Shown here: piece by piece, positions 46,277 through 56,455 of the stretch
Numbering within the stretch: position 1 is the first letter of the stretch
Layout: every line of letters starts with the position of its first letter
DNA from: an uncultured Synechococcales cyanobacterium
GTDB lineage: Bacteria > Cyanobacteriota > Cyanobacteriia > Thermosynechococcales > Thermosynechococcaceae
Assembly (NCBI GenBank): GCA_902806435.1
Contig: CADCWO010000001.1
Coordinates: 62,001-126,000, forward strand
Direction of reading: 5' to 3'
Length of the DNA stretch: 64,000 bases
Program-made: the position numbers and the translations under genes
Notes under the pieces: generated by a model
Told to the model about the DNA's origin: nothing
What the model saw: only the letters and a program-made list of their open reading frames with translations
The model's database searches: none

Positions 46277-48637
46277 TTACTCCACACGCTGTAGGGTGGT
46301 GATCTTGGGGTCAATAATCTTTTGCCCCGCACCAGGAAACTTCACGGCCAGACACAGTTTTTTACCTGAGCCGAAAATATGGGTGACTTGACCGACCCCA
46401 AAAGAGTTATGCACCAGGCGGTCGCCCACCAGCCAATTCAAGGTGTTTTCTGACTGAGATGATGGGTTATCAGCACTACGATCCAATGCTGACTTGCGAT
46501 TGCTTGCAACTACCTGCATCCGTCGCGGAATCGCCATTGCGCTATTGCTGACCAGTAACTCCTGCGGTAACTCTGCCAAAAATGTAGAAGGACTGGCAGG
46601 TTCGCGCGATCCATAAAGACGACGTTCGCGGGCATGACTGAGAAATAGCCGCTCTTGGGCACGCGTAATTCCGACGTAACAGAGGCGGCGTTCTTCCTCT
46701 AAAGCGGCGGGGTCATCCAGAGAGCGAAAATTGGGAAATAGCCCTTGCTCTAGGCCAACGAGAAAGACAACCGGAAATTCTAATCCCTTGGAAGAATGCA
46801 GGGTCATCAGTGAGACGCGGGCCTCTTCTTTCAGGGTATCCAGGTCAGAAGCCAGAGAAGCACTGGCTAAAAAGGCAGTTAAGGTAGCCTCTTCATTCTC
46901 TTCCTCAAACTGCAACACTGCATTGTAGAGTTCCAGGACATTTTGCAACCGATCCTGGGCTTCATCCGTATCCTGGGTTTTTAGATCTTGAATGTAACCC
47001 GTGTCCTCCATAACTCCCTGGACAATTTGGGAAGCGGGCCGAACCTCCACTTGCGATTGCCAGTGCTGGATAATTTCTACAAAACGTGTAATTGCCTTAG
47101 CAGAGCGGCCAGCTAGGGTTTTGACTGAGGTCTCGTCGCTCAGAATTTCCCATAGGGGGATACCAAGTTCTTGTGCGGCAACGGTTAAGCGATCTAGGGT
47201 TGCTTTGCCAATCCCACGTCGGGGAGTATTGATCACTCGCTTCAAGCTAATGGTGTCTGCCAGGTTGGTGAGTAGCCGCAGATAAGCTAGAACATCTTTA
47301 ATTTCTTTGCGATCGTAGAACTTCAACCCACCAATTACCGTGTAGGGGACACCCCAACGTACCAGGGACTCTTCAAACGGCCGCGACTGGGCATTGGTGC
47401 GGTAGAGGATGGCAAAGTTGCCCCAGTTTAGTTCCGGGTGCTGGCGCTCTAGGGCGCGAATTTGATTCACGACAAACTCCGCTTCCTGAAGTTCGTGGTC
47501 TGCCCGGTGACAATAAATAGCTTCCCCAGCACCGCGAGTTGGCTTTAGAACTTTATCAATCCGCTCCGTATTGTTCTCGATCAGATAATTAGCAATTTGG
47601 AGAATATTTTCCGTGGAACGGTAATTCTCCTCCAGTTTCACCATCGTGCGGGTGTCGTCGTCTGGCAACCTGTCGCCAAAATCTTCCTGGAAACCCATCA
47701 GGATCGTAAAATCCGCTGCCCGGAAGGAGTAGATTGATTGATCTGCGTCTCCGACAACAAATACAGAACGATGCTCCCACTCTTGAAAGGACCTGGACGC
47801 TTCCCCATTAGTTGCCAGCAGGCGAATTAAGTTGTATTGGGTACGGTTTGTATCTTGATATTCATCCACCAGGATGTGCCGGAACCGCCGGTGCCAGTAG
47901 TTTAATACTTGTTCATTCTGGCGAAACAGTTGCACCGGCACCCAGATCAAATCGTCGAAATCCAGGGCGTTATTTGCCGCCAAGGCATTTTGGTAGCGAC
48001 TGTAGACATCGGCAATCACCCGCCCCCGAAAGTTGGGCTGTTGTTGTTCTAAATCTTGGGGTGACCAAGCTTGGTTCTTGGCGTTGCTGATCGCGTAACG
48101 CACCGATCGCGGCTCAAATTTGCGGTCATCCAGGTTGAGCTGGTTGATCACGATATCCTTGACTAAACTTTGGGCGTCCGACTCATCAAAAATAGAAAAG
48201 TTCTTTGTCCAGCGCCGCCCCGCCTCGTCCTGGTACTTGTCAATATCAAACCGGAGGATGCGACTGCAAAGACTGTGGAAGGTGCCAATCCATAGTTCCT
48301 TGGTGATGGTTTTGTAGACCTGCGATCGCAACCGTTTCTGCTCGTAAGGTGTCAGCAGTTCCAACACTTTGCCATACTCACTTAGAGCTTGCCGCTCCGC
48401 AAACAGCTTCTCAATCCGCTCCTTCATCTCCCGCGCCGCTTTGTTGGTAAACGTTACCGCCAGGATATTTTCTGGATCAACCCGGTGGGTCAGCACCAGG
48501 CTGGCAATCCGGTAGGTCAGCGCCCGCGTCTTGCCAGATCCTGCCCCGGCAACAACCAGGAGTGGTCCACAAAAATGTTCAACGGCTTGTCGCTGCGAAG
48601 GGTTGAGATGGCTGAGAAAGTCAGTGGTTTGCGTCAT
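46277..48637 (-). CDS. pcrA: ATP-dependent DNA helicase PcrA/UvrD
   Basis: A superfamily 1A 3'-5' helicase of 786 residues for nucleotide-excision and mismatch repair and for clearing replication forks. Motifs: LNPSQRQAVEH, Walker A GAGSGKT, VTFTNKAAREMKERI, HSLCSRILR, HILVDEYQDTNRTQY, GDADQSIYSFR, LEENYRST, LMTLHSSKGLEFPVVF and YVGITRAQERLFL. The last 55 residues (LVHNSFGVGQVTHIFGSGKK) are the Tudor-like tail of PcrA/UvrD that binds RNA polymerase. It converges with the LptF gene, with 14 bp between stops. Confidence 0.97.
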   Translation of the reverse strand: MTQTTDFLSHLNPSQRQAVEHFCGPLLVVAGAGSGKTRALTYRIASLVLTHRVDPENILAVTFTNKAAREMKERIEKLFAERQALSEYGKVLELLTPYEQKRLRSQVYKTITKELWIGTFHSLCSRILRFDIDKYQDEAGRRWTKNFSIFDESDAQSLVKDIVINQLNLDDRKFEPRSVRYAISNAKNQAWSPQDLEQQQPNFRGRVIADVYSRYQNALAANNALDFDDLIWVPVQLFRQNEQVLNYWHRRFRHILVDEYQDTNRTQYNLIRLLATNGEASRSFQEWEHRSVFVVGDADQSIYSFRAADFTILMGFQEDFGDRLPDDDTRTMVKLEENYRSTENILQIANYLIENNTERIDKVLKPTRGAGEAIYCHRADHELQEAEFVVNQIRALERQHPELNWGNFAILYRTNAQSRPFEESLVRWGVPYTVIGGLKFYDRKEIKDVLAYLRLLTNLADTISLKRVINTPRRGIGKATLDRLTVAAQELGIPLWEILSDETSVKTLAGRSAKAITRFVEIIQHWQSQVEVRPASQIVQGVMEDTGYIQDLKTQDTDEAQDRLQNVLELYNAVLQFEEENEEATLTAFLASASLASDLDTLKEEARVSLMTLHSSKGLEFPVVFLVGLEQGLFPNFRSLDDPAALEEERRLCYVGITRAQERLFLSHARERRLYGSREPASPSTFLAELPQELLVSNSAMAIPRRMQVVASNRKSALDRSADNPSSQSENTLNWLVGDRLVHNSFGVGQVTHIFGSGKKLCLAVKFPGAGQKIIDPKITTLQRVE

Positions 48638-48909
48638 GAATACACTAAGTGCAAAGCGTTCCGTTCAAAATCTCACCCGGAACGTCTTAGGACTCCCCAA
48701 GGTAGATTTCCCTCTAAATCCTACTTAACATTTTTGACATTGAGGACGTTCAAGTGGCTTCAGGCAACAATATTAAGTGTGAAAAGAGCACCCAACATTC
48801 CCTTATATATGTCAGATATAGGGGGTATAACTTGGAGGATTGGGATGTAATGCGCCCAGAGCAGCAAAAACCTTAATTTTACAGCAGGCAGATGACGGCA
48901 TAACTTGTC

Positions 48910-50646
48910 TTAGGAAAGCTCCAGCAACTCCTGATGCTCTTTGAAGAGAGCTAGAGGTTGCATCGTCTGCCATGTCTTATCTGGGGAGAGCTTTAATACG
49001 CGCTGATGATAGTTGGCTAAGGTTGAGCGATGTCCAACACTCAAGAAAGTGGTGCCGAGCGCTTGCAGATGTTGATACAACCGTTCCTCATTATCTAGAT
49101 CTAAGGCACTAGTTGCCTCATCGAGGATGACGTAATTCGGTTTGTTCAGCAGCAGACGCGCAAAGGTAAGCCGTTGTTGTTCCCCCAAAGATAAGACATC
49201 CGCCCAGTCTTGGACAGCCTCAAAGCCACCCAACCGTTCATCTAAATCAGCTAAATTCACCTGCTCAAGAGCTTGCTTTAACTGTTGGTCTTCAACCTCC
49301 ACACGGACATTAGGATAGAGGAGTTGATCGCGGAGCGTTCCTAGCAGCATGTAGGGGCGTTGCGGTAAAAAGAGGATCTGGTCTGGTTGAGGACAGATGA
49401 TTGTGCCGCTCCCAGATTTCCATAGCCCGGCGATCGCCCGCAGGAGTGAACTTTTACCACAACCACTAGGCCCGATCACCAACAGCCCTTGCCCTGGGGA
49501 TAACTCCACCGACAGATCTTCCACCAACGTGCGTTGATGATTTGGGGTTTCTAAAGTCAGGTGCTCTACTGCTAGATGATCAGCTTCTATGGTTTGAATC
49601 GTTGGCTGTTGATCAGATGAATCAGGAACTGAAGCCGTTGCTTGTTCTAAAAACTCTGCAAAGCTATATAAACGGTTAATTCCGGCCCCAAAGGTAGTTA
49701 GGGCTTGAAAGCGAGCCACCACGAGGTTAAGCGAGAAAAAAACCCGAACAAAGGCACCCTGGGCTTCACTGACTTTGCCAACCTCAATCTCCCCGGCAAA
49801 GATCGCTGGAGCAACCACCAGAGCTGGCAGAACGAAGGGGATAAACTCATAGGCATTCGTCAAGACATTCAAATTCAACTCCCAAACGAGGAGCTGTTTA
49901 ACGTTGTGAAATACCTCTAGGAACCGCTGTTTAATTTGGTTTGACTCTCGCTCTTCACCTCGGTAAAAAGCGATCGCTTCCGCGTTTTCCCGAATCCGCA
50001 CCAGACTAAAGCGGAAATCAGCTTCTTTTTTGAGTTGTTCATAGTTGAGCCGCACCAATGGTCTACCAAAAATGAGAGTCGTTACCAGAGTGCCGATCAA
50101 GGCGTAGAGCACCAAAAAAAGAACGAGGGGTCTAGAAATGCCCCAGAGCACACTACTAAAGGCAATCACCGACAGTACAGACTCCACCAAGACCAGTAAA
50201 AAAGTGAGGGATTCTTGGGTAAAACTGCGAACATCTTCGGCAATGCGCTGATCCGGGTTATCAATATCTGTCTCTGCATTATTCAGGTTATAGTAGGCGC
50301 GATCGCTGAAGTAGTTGTCTACATATCGCTCGGTGAGCCAACGTCGCCATTGCAGGCTGAGACGATCCCGTAAATAGCGATAGCCAGCGAGCAGAGGTGC
50401 GTAAACCACCAACACGCCAATAAAAATCATCACAGTTTGCCAGAACCGTGGCTCGTCCCGGGCTGAGAGGGCTGAAATGAGCACACCTCGCTTATTGTTA
50501 AGCACTACACTCAATCCGGTATAGGCCAGCAAAAACAACACCACTCCTAGCAAGAGGCCTCTGGCTTGCCATTTTTGATCACCTAGCCAGTAAGATTTGG
50601 CGATCCTCCAAAATTGCTGAAATAGTTTGAAGTTCAATCGCGCCAT
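48910..50646 (-). CDS. ABCD-type ABC transporter, fused permease-ATPase
   Basis: A half-transporter of 578 residues: membrane domain (about 25-330, ABC_membrane_2/SbmA-BacA type, with RYLRDRLSLQWRRWLTERY and the DNPDQRIAEDV motif), then an ATPase domain with Walker A GPSGCGKSSLL, signature LSLGEQQRL (a variant of LSGGQ), Walker B YVILDEATSALD and GHRS. Related to peroxisomal ABCD proteins, YddA and the mycobacterial B12 carrier. Substrate unknown. The variant signature is usual for this subfamily. The start is ATG 50646; it is divergent from the giant hydrolase gene. Confidence 0.93.
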   Translation of the reverse strand: MARLNFKLFQQFWRIAKSYWLGDQKWQARGLLLGVVLFLLAYTGLSVVLNNKRGVLISALSARDEPRFWQTVMIFIGVLVVYAPLLAGYRYLRDRLSLQWRRWLTERYVDNYFSDRAYYNLNNAETDIDNPDQRIAEDVRSFTQESLTFLLVLVESVLSVIAFSSVLWGISRPLVLFLVLYALIGTLVTTLIFGRPLVRLNYEQLKKEADFRFSLVRIRENAEAIAFYRGEERESNQIKQRFLEVFHNVKQLLVWELNLNVLTNAYEFIPFVLPALVVAPAIFAGEIEVGKVSEAQGAFVRVFFSLNLVVARFQALTTFGAGINRLYSFAEFLEQATASVPDSSDQQPTIQTIEADHLAVEHLTLETPNHQRTLVEDLSVELSPGQGLLVIGPSGCGKSSLLRAIAGLWKSGSGTIICPQPDQILFLPQRPYMLLGTLRDQLLYPNVRVEVEDQQLKQALEQVNLADLDERLGGFEAVQDWADVLSLGEQQRLTFARLLLNKPNYVILDEATSALDLDNEERLYQHLQALGTTFLSVGHRSTLANYHQRVLKLSPDKTWQTMQPLALFKEHQELLELS

Positions 50647-50867
50647 CGTTTAGTTTCCTTGGGGTTAGAGGCTAATGCAACAGGTTGAGCGATCAGTAGC
50701 TGGCCAATAATGCTCGCCTGTCAGGGCTTCTTCGGTATAGCTTTTCTCAAGATACTGTAGACTCTCCCGGCTGACCCTATTCGTTGGATAAAGTGGTCAA
50801 AGCAACTTGAACTGACCGCCTGACGGTCAAAGCAGTATCTCTAGGATAGTGTTGGCAAAGGTAAGCT

Positions 50868-53800
50868 ATGTTCACAGCCGCTCTCAATCAATTCTGGGAA
50901 GTCGTCGGAGGGGTATTTCTTCTCAAGGCTGAAGTGTTTCAACAGATCAACACCTTATCTAATGGGTTACTCCTAGCGCTATTCGTGGTGTTAGCAGCCG
51001 GCTTATCGATCGCGATTGCCCAAAGTATTATTCTCTTCCTGAATCGGGTTAAGCCTGTTCGCTTCGTTTTTAGCCTGTTGATTAGCGCGGTGTTATATAC
51101 CTTTGGCTATCTGTTCCTGGTGGTCAGCACGTGGTTAATTTGCTTGGTTCCTTGGTCTGTTCATGTTTCCTTAGAAACCCTGGTCAAGGTATTTGGACTG
51201 AGCTATGTGGTGCTGCTGTTTGGTTTCCTGGGAGCACTGCCCTACCTGGGAGCTCCGGTTTTGTGGATTTTATCTATTTGGCATTTATTAGCGATGGTTG
51301 TGGGGTTTGCGACTGTTGCTCACGTGTCGCTAGGCTCTGCCTTTCGCTATGTGGCAATTGGCTGGGTCGTACTGCAAGTTCTCCAGCAAACCATTGGTCA
51401 GCCGATTGCCAACCTGGGACGCTGGCTAGCCAGCCTGGTTGCTGGTGTGCAGCTCGTAACTGGCCGAGGCGACTTGATCGAAATTGTGCGTACCGGATTA
51501 CACCAAGTCTCTTCACCATTAGCACATCCTTCACGAGGGGTGGTTCCAGAAGCGCAACGGCTGATTCAGTCGGCTGGAAAAATTGTTGAAGAAGTGGTTG
51601 CAACGGGGCAGAAATCGTCAGAACGGTCGGCTGGGCGCCAGAAAGATAGCTCCGGCGTACGGAAGTGGCTCAAGCCACTTCTCGGCTTACTCGGAATTGC
51701 TATCTTCACTGCCCTGGTAGCAATCCTGCTTGACCCACTACAGGATGCCTGGTCAGGGCAGTATGACCATCTGCCGGAAGTGCTGCAATTAGGTTTTGAT
51801 TTGGTTTGGATTGGCCTTGTGGCGCTGGTTGTGGCCGGGCTTTTAGCCCCTCTGGAAACCTTAGGGTGGTGGGCAGGCTGGTATCACGACGAAGTAGATA
51901 CAACCGTGAATACCGGCTCTCTAGGCGACCCCATTGTCGATCCCAGTAGTATCTCCCGCTATGTCATCTATCTAGATGGAATTTCCCAGTCGTCAGCGAA
52001 ATATTTACCGGATGTCGAAGCCTTTCTGGAGGCGCTCATCCCCGCCTTACCTGACCATGTAGCTTTGATTCGCGGCTTAGTCACCTACTCCGTCCTCAAC
52101 AACCCGCTCGATGAGGACCGGCCCTTAGCCTTTCTCTGGCAACTTGCTGATAAATCTCGGTTGGCTAACCCGACCAGTTTACTGGGCTTGATAGTCAATC
52201 TGCGCAATATTCTGATTGTTTCAGTTTCCGCCGATCGCCGCTATGGGCCTCTTTACAATCAAGGCATTGCACAGATCATGTACAACTCCCTGCTCAACAA
52301 CGGTTACCAACCGGGCAGCGGTATCCCCGTTACTTTGATTGGTTATAGCGGTGGGGGCCAGATGTCTGCTGCCGCCGCCACCTTTTTGAGACGCGCGATC
52401 GCGGCACCGGTTGATGTGATTTCTCTAGGAGGGGTCATTAGCGGCAACTGCAATATTCTCCAGCTCGAACACCTCTACCATCTCGTGGGTCAGAAAGATT
52501 CCGTAGAGCAGATAGGGCCAATCATGTTCCCTGGGCGCTGGCCCCTATATTGGCTGTCTTACTGGAACCGGGCCAAGCGGCTCGGTAAGATCAGCCTGAT
52601 CTCCCTTGGACCTGTGGGGCACCAGGTACCCGGAGGTTTGATGGACCCCCAATCCTACCTGCCGGACGGACGCAGCTACTTGCAGCAAACAGTTGAGCTT
52701 ATTACCCAAATTTTGAACGGCAAACTGTTGGCGGCTGAACAACGAACACCGCGCCAGCCCAGCAACTACGAGCGCTACCGACAAGCAGCCTGGAATCGCT
52801 CCGACTACTACCCCCTCAATCAGAAAGTTGATCCAAAGTGGTACCAACCCATAGGATGCTGGATGGGCCGACTGATCCTACCTAAGCTTGAGGAGCGGCC
52901 AACCATCCGGGGAGTGCTATTTGAAGTTCACTATGCTCCGGCGGACTATCAGTATCTAGTTGGACAGGTGGTGAACCTGCGCTGGGTAAATGACCCGACG
53001 ATCCAAAGTCTCGTGCGGGCCGCCACCCGAGATGTACATTTCACTGCTGATGCCGAGTACAGCAGTGAGTTCAACGGGCTGGTCCATCCAGTACGGCTCA
53101 ACCATTGGCAACAGGTTGATCCCCTAGAGTCCCTAGCTGGTTCCCATCCCTCTGATGACGTGATCGTTATGCTCGCTGATCAGGTTGTGATCGAAGACCC
53201 GCAACAGAGAGTTAGAGATACAAGAAATGAAGAGGGCTTCACCATCAGCGACTGGGGCACCCAGCGTTCTGTAAGCCTGTACATTCGCAGCCAGCCGGTC
53301 CAAATCACTGGCCGCTTTTATAGTTTGATTCGATTTTTAGAGCCCATTTCAGAAAATACTCCAGGGGCAGGAACACCGCCCGAGCAGTTCCGGGTAGTCC
53401 ACTTCAATCGCAGTTCACGGCAGTTCGATGGCCCAGAAGAAACTGTCCGCCTGCCAGCCGTAGTCGCAGACCAGCATGGTTGCTTTCCTTCTACTAGTCA
53501 GGGGGTTGAACAATCTCCCCTCAACGAGATCGGTTGGTACATTTATGGTGCCAAGGATGCTTCTGGGGTGTTTGTCGTCCAGTCTCTGGCTCCCCGTGCT
53601 CTCTTACGGCTACAACCAGACAAAGTGATTGTGGGTTGCCAACCAGCTTACCAATACATTCGTAAACAGGCTTGGGCTGATATTGAAACTCAAAAAGGAA
53701 AAATTAGCTCTGTTCTCCTGAGCCCGAAGCAGAAGCAAGGGAAGGAAGTAGCAATGGCCACTCACTTCCTTGATCAACCTATCCGCTCCGCGATCGCGCA

Positions 53801-54650
53801 GTGGCAAGAGGGCGATCGCGCCCTGGTTCTGCACGTTTACGGTGGGATTGGGGGCAAGAAGCGGGAACCCGCTGCCGCCACTCCTATCTTCTTTGGCCAC
53901 TTTGCCTACGGAGTGGCGCAGGTGGTGAAAGACCCGCTGGCAGACGAACTTCGGTTTGAGATTACCTACTACCAGGTCTACAGCCATAATACGGATGGAC
54001 TGGTTGCCGGAGCTTTGCACTGGTCGCGCTACCTTGGCGATCGACAGTTCGGCTGGGTCGGAGCCCGTCCTACTTGCGACATTTTGATCAAACTGGATGC
54101 CTTCACCAAAGACTTTGAGTTCAACGGCCGCCACTATTCTGCCCTGAATGTGATGCTTCGCCATCTTGAGGTGATGACCGCTCGCTATCGGATCGGCGAC
54201 GGCACAGGTGGTACCTACATTGGTCCTGCTAACAACTGCTCGCAAGACTCCAATCAGGCCCTTTTCGCCAGTATCCGTAGCCTGAAACGATTGGTTGAAT
54301 CCAACGCTGCTCTGATGGAAGCCTGGTTATCTCAACATCCTCAGCAAGCCAGACGATACCAGCGCTTAGAGCGCCTAGAAAAAGCACTTCAACGTAAACT
54401 TCAACCTCTCGGTGCCCCGCGCTCAGATTGGCAAAAAAATGAGTACAACCTGGGCAGCACATTGGAAGATGCACCGCTGCGAAACCTGATAACGGGCTTA
54501 GGGAGTTGGCGCACCATGCTTCCACGATTCGCCAGTGATACGGTTGTGCAAGTTTTCCTCCAGCACAATGCTTCTGTGTGGGTCCTCCGCACCACCCAGA
54601 TTGGTGGGTTTGATCCAGATATCGCACCAATTGCCCCAATGACACTCTGA
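50868..54650 (+). CDS. Large membrane-anchored alpha/beta-hydrolase-like protein
   Basis: A 1260-residue protein without a family name I can give. Residues about 30-190 and 268-330 hold about seven membrane segments. From about 365 a soluble part begins (YVIYLDGISQSSAKYLP) that looks like an alpha/beta hydrolase, with the elbow GYSGGGQ (Ser494) and a candidate His in GPVGHQVPGG near 585. Residues 650-1260 are a large, soluble, unrecognised region with beta-rich blocks (HYAPADYQYLVGQVVNLRW, FTISDWGTQRSVSLYIR, LHVYGGIGG) and a helical tail. The ATG is at 50868 with AAGG upstream. It is an intact long frame with HIP1 sites inside, so native. An esterase/lipase-type or transporter-linked role is a guess. 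Confidence 0.85.
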   Translation: MFTAALNQFWEVVGGVFLLKAEVFQQINTLSNGLLLALFVVLAAGLSIAIAQSIILFLNRVKPVRFVFSLLISAVLYTFGYLFLVVSTWLICLVPWSVHVSLETLVKVFGLSYVVLLFGFLGALPYLGAPVLWILSIWHLLAMVVGFATVAHVSLGSAFRYVAIGWVVLQVLQQTIGQPIANLGRWLASLVAGVQLVTGRGDLIEIVRTGLHQVSSPLAHPSRGVVPEAQRLIQSAGKIVEEVVATGQKSSERSAGRQKDSSGVRKWLKPLLGLLGIAIFTALVAILLDPLQDAWSGQYDHLPEVLQLGFDLVWIGLVALVVAGLLAPLETLGWWAGWYHDEVDTTVNTGSLGDPIVDPSSISRYVIYLDGISQSSAKYLPDVEAFLEALIPALPDHVALIRGLVTYSVLNNPLDEDRPLAFLWQLADKSRLANPTSLLGLIVNLRNILIVSVSADRRYGPLYNQGIAQIMYNSLLNNGYQPGSGIPVTLIGYSGGGQMSAAAATFLRRAIAAPVDVISLGGVISGNCNILQLEHLYHLVGQKDSVEQIGPIMFPGRWPLYWLSYWNRAKRLGKISLISLGPVGHQVPGGLMDPQSYLPDGRSYLQQTVELITQILNGKLLAAEQRTPRQPSNYERYRQAAWNRSDYYPLNQKVDPKWYQPIGCWMGRLILPKLEERPTIRGVLFEVHYAPADYQYLVGQVVNLRWVNDPTIQSLVRAATRDVHFTADAEYSSEFNGLVHPVRLNHWQQVDPLESLAGSHPSDDVIVMLADQVVIEDPQQRVRDTRNEEGFTISDWGTQRSVSLYIRSQPVQITGRFYSLIRFLEPISENTPGAGTPPEQFRVVHFNRSSRQFDGPEETVRLPAVVADQHGCFPSTSQGVEQSPLNEIGWYIYGAKDASGVFVVQSLAPRALLRLQPDKVIVGCQPAYQYIRKQAWADIETQKGKISSVLLSPKQKQGKEVAMATHFLDQPIRSAIAQWQEGDRALVLHVYGGIGGKKREPAAATPIFFGHFAYGVAQVVKDPLADELRFEITYYQVYSHNTDGLVAGALHWSRYLGDRQFGWVGARPTCDILIKLDAFTKDFEFNGRHYSALNVMLRHLEVMTARYRIGDGTGGTYIGPANNCSQDSNQALFASIRSLKRLVESNAALMEAWLSQHPQQARRYQRLERLEKALQRKLQPLGAPRSDWQKNEYNLGSTLEDAPLRNLITGLGSWRTMLPRFASDTVVQVFLQHNASVWVLRTTQIGGFDPDIAPIAPMTL

Positions 54651-55348
54651 ACTCATCCTTTGCACTAGCTGGAAATATCCTGCGTAGAAAATCTTGATTT
54701 CCTGTCTACAGTCACTCTGGGTGTCTTCCCCTTGAGCTCCAAGGCTGTTGTCTTGGTTACCAGCTTAAATTTGCTCCTCCTATATAGAATCTGACATGGG
54801 TAACTTGACAGGTCTGCTCGGGAAGGAATGCTAGCAACGGCTCTACTGCCGGAACGTTCCAAAGGACAATATTCGCTAAAGAGTGCTGGCCGGCAAAGAA
54901 CTTCCATAGAGCATTCCCAGCGGCTGGGTCAGGACAACCAAATCTCTAACTTGCAGGTTGTAGCCCCTTGCTGCGGAGTGTTGGTTGAAAACAAGATAAC
55001 CCTCTGGCTGATTTTCGTCTCCAATCAAGTAAGCGTAGACGACCTAATCCACAGGTTCAAGGACTCGCTTCCAGATAGCTGGGTAACGCTCCAAGTTGCG
55101 CTAGCTTTCATTCACTGTGACGCTAAAGGCTATATAAGGATGTCCTGGCGATACTTTTCTGGCTTGACCTGGCTGACTTGCTGCTGCCGTTGTTCAACCC
55201 TGGCAGTTGTGGTTGCTTAGAATTATCCCGTTCCAGACGCCAGAAGCAGGGGTTCCGCACTTAAAGGGTTGCCGTTAATAATCCGCTAAACGTCAACAGA
55301 CGCGTCAGAACAATATTGTTCAAGCGTCTCGACTGCAAATCTACACGC
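54651..55348. other. Gene-poor spacer before the phosphatase gene
   Basis: About 700 bp before the PHO-box candidate. A 130-codon open frame (54828-55220, plus) is present, but its start sits directly on a GGAAGGA with no spacing and its sequence fits no family. I count it as chance. A TTGACA lies near 54803. Confidence 0.4.
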
Positions 55349-55378
55349 TCTAAGTACCTCATAACCTATATCTAACTT
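55349..55378 (+). promoter_or_regulatory. Candidate PHO box
   Basis: Three octamers, TCTAAGTA, CATAACCT and TCTAACTT, are separated by exactly three bases each (cct, ata). All share the xxTAA core at an 11-bp period, as in cyanobacterial SphR (PhoB-like) sites with consensus close to YTTAACCT. They lie 130 bp before a Tat-exported phosphatase, which fits phosphate-starvation control. A perfect 13-base palindrome TGCAAAGTTTGCA follows at 55385-55397. Confidence 0.55.
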
Positions 55379-55507
55379 AAGGAGTGCAAAGTTTGCATGG
55401 CTTCAGTTGCTGACAACCATTTACGCTTGGCTTTGCCAATCCAAGCTAGACTCTAATCTTCACTATATCTGTCAGTAGTTACTTGCTGCGTTTTTACAAA
55501 ATCTTTC

Positions 55508-56455
55508 ATGAATCTCAAACGTCGTCAGCTTTTGACTTTAGGTGGGCTCAGTGGTTTGGGCCTAGCGCTACTCGGCAGAGGTTTGCAGGAAACAACCCAG
55601 CCCGGTCATAGCCTCTCTAGCTCTGGCCTGGAAGGGATAGTCACGGCTAGAAACGACAGCAAAGATGACCTGCTCCTGCGTTTTGTCTCTCTAGCTGACA
55701 CTGGTACAGGGGCTGAAGGCCAGTATGCTGTGGCTGAAGCAATGGCCCGCTACCGTCGCCAGGAACCTTTTTCCTTGGCAATCTTAGCTGGAGACAACAT
55801 TTACAATGATGGAGAAATCGAGAATATTGGGGCAGTGTTTGAGCAGCCCTATCAGCCTTTACTGCAGCAGGGAGTGAGATTTCAGGCGTGTCTGGGCAAC
55901 CATGACATTCGCACAGCTAACGGTAACCCCCAAATCAAATACCCCGGATTCAACATGGGGGGGCGTTACTACACCTTTCGTCGGGGACCCGTTCAGTTTT
56001 TTGCCCTGGATACAAACTTCAACGCCCCCTGGAAAACTCAACTGGCCTGGTTAGAGCAAGAACTAAAGCGTAGTGATGTTCCTTGGAAAATTGTTTTTGG
56101 TCATCATCCAATTTATTCATCTGGCCACTACGGGGTAAGCCGAGACTTGCTTCAAAACCTAGCGCCACTTTTTCAGAAGTATCAAGTACAGCTTTATTTG
56201 AATGGCCACGACCATGATTACGAGCGTACTCGTCCAATTAACGGAACAACTTACCTTACCTGTGGTGCTGGTGCCGGGACTCGAGCGGTGGGTCGTTCGG
56301 CCTGGACAAAATATGCTGCCGCAAAACTTAGTTTTGCGGCATTTGAAGTCTACAGGAACTATCTAGTCATCCGTGGAATTGGCACTGATAACCAGGCCTT
56401 TGACCAGGATACGATTCAGTTGCAGCCGGCCCATTCTTTAGTGTCTGCCGGATGA
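55508..56455 (+). CDS. Tat-exported metallophosphoesterase (purple acid phosphatase-like)
   Basis: A 315-residue phosphatase. The N-terminus KRRQLLTLGGLSGLGLALLG is a twin-arginine signal. The metal-binding blocks come in order: SLADTGTG, LAGDNIYNDG, LGNHDIR, VFGHHPIYSSG and LNGHDHDYERT, the pattern of purple acid/UshA-like calcineurin-type phosphatases. It should act in the periplasm or outside the cell on phosphate esters. It is probably SphR-regulated (see the PHO-box candidate upstream). No neighbouring phosphate transporter gene is present. Confidence 0.94.
   Translation: MNLKRRQLLTLGGLSGLGLALLGRGLQETTQPGHSLSSSGLEGIVTARNDSKDDLLLRFVSLADTGTGAEGQYAVAEAMARYRRQEPFSLAILAGDNIYNDGEIENIGAVFEQPYQPLLQQGVRFQACLGNHDIRTANGNPQIKYPGFNMGGRYYTFRRGPVQFFALDTNFNAPWKTQLAWLEQELKRSDVPWKIVFGHHPIYSSGHYGVSRDLLQNLAPLFQKYQVQLYLNGHDHDYERTRPINGTTYLTCGAGAGTRAVGRSAWTKYAAAKLSFAAFEVYRNYLVIRGIGTDNQAFDQDTIQLQPAHSLVSAG

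Noticed and set aside
53610-54245. A 211-codon open frame on the minus strand opposite the 1260-residue protein gene
   Set aside because: It lies fully inside a real gene, in the opposite strand frame, with no family-like sequence or ribosome site.
54828-55220. A 130-codon plus-strand frame in the long spacer
   Set aside because: Sequence resembles no family, the start has no proper spacing to a ribosome site, and composition is like a spacer.
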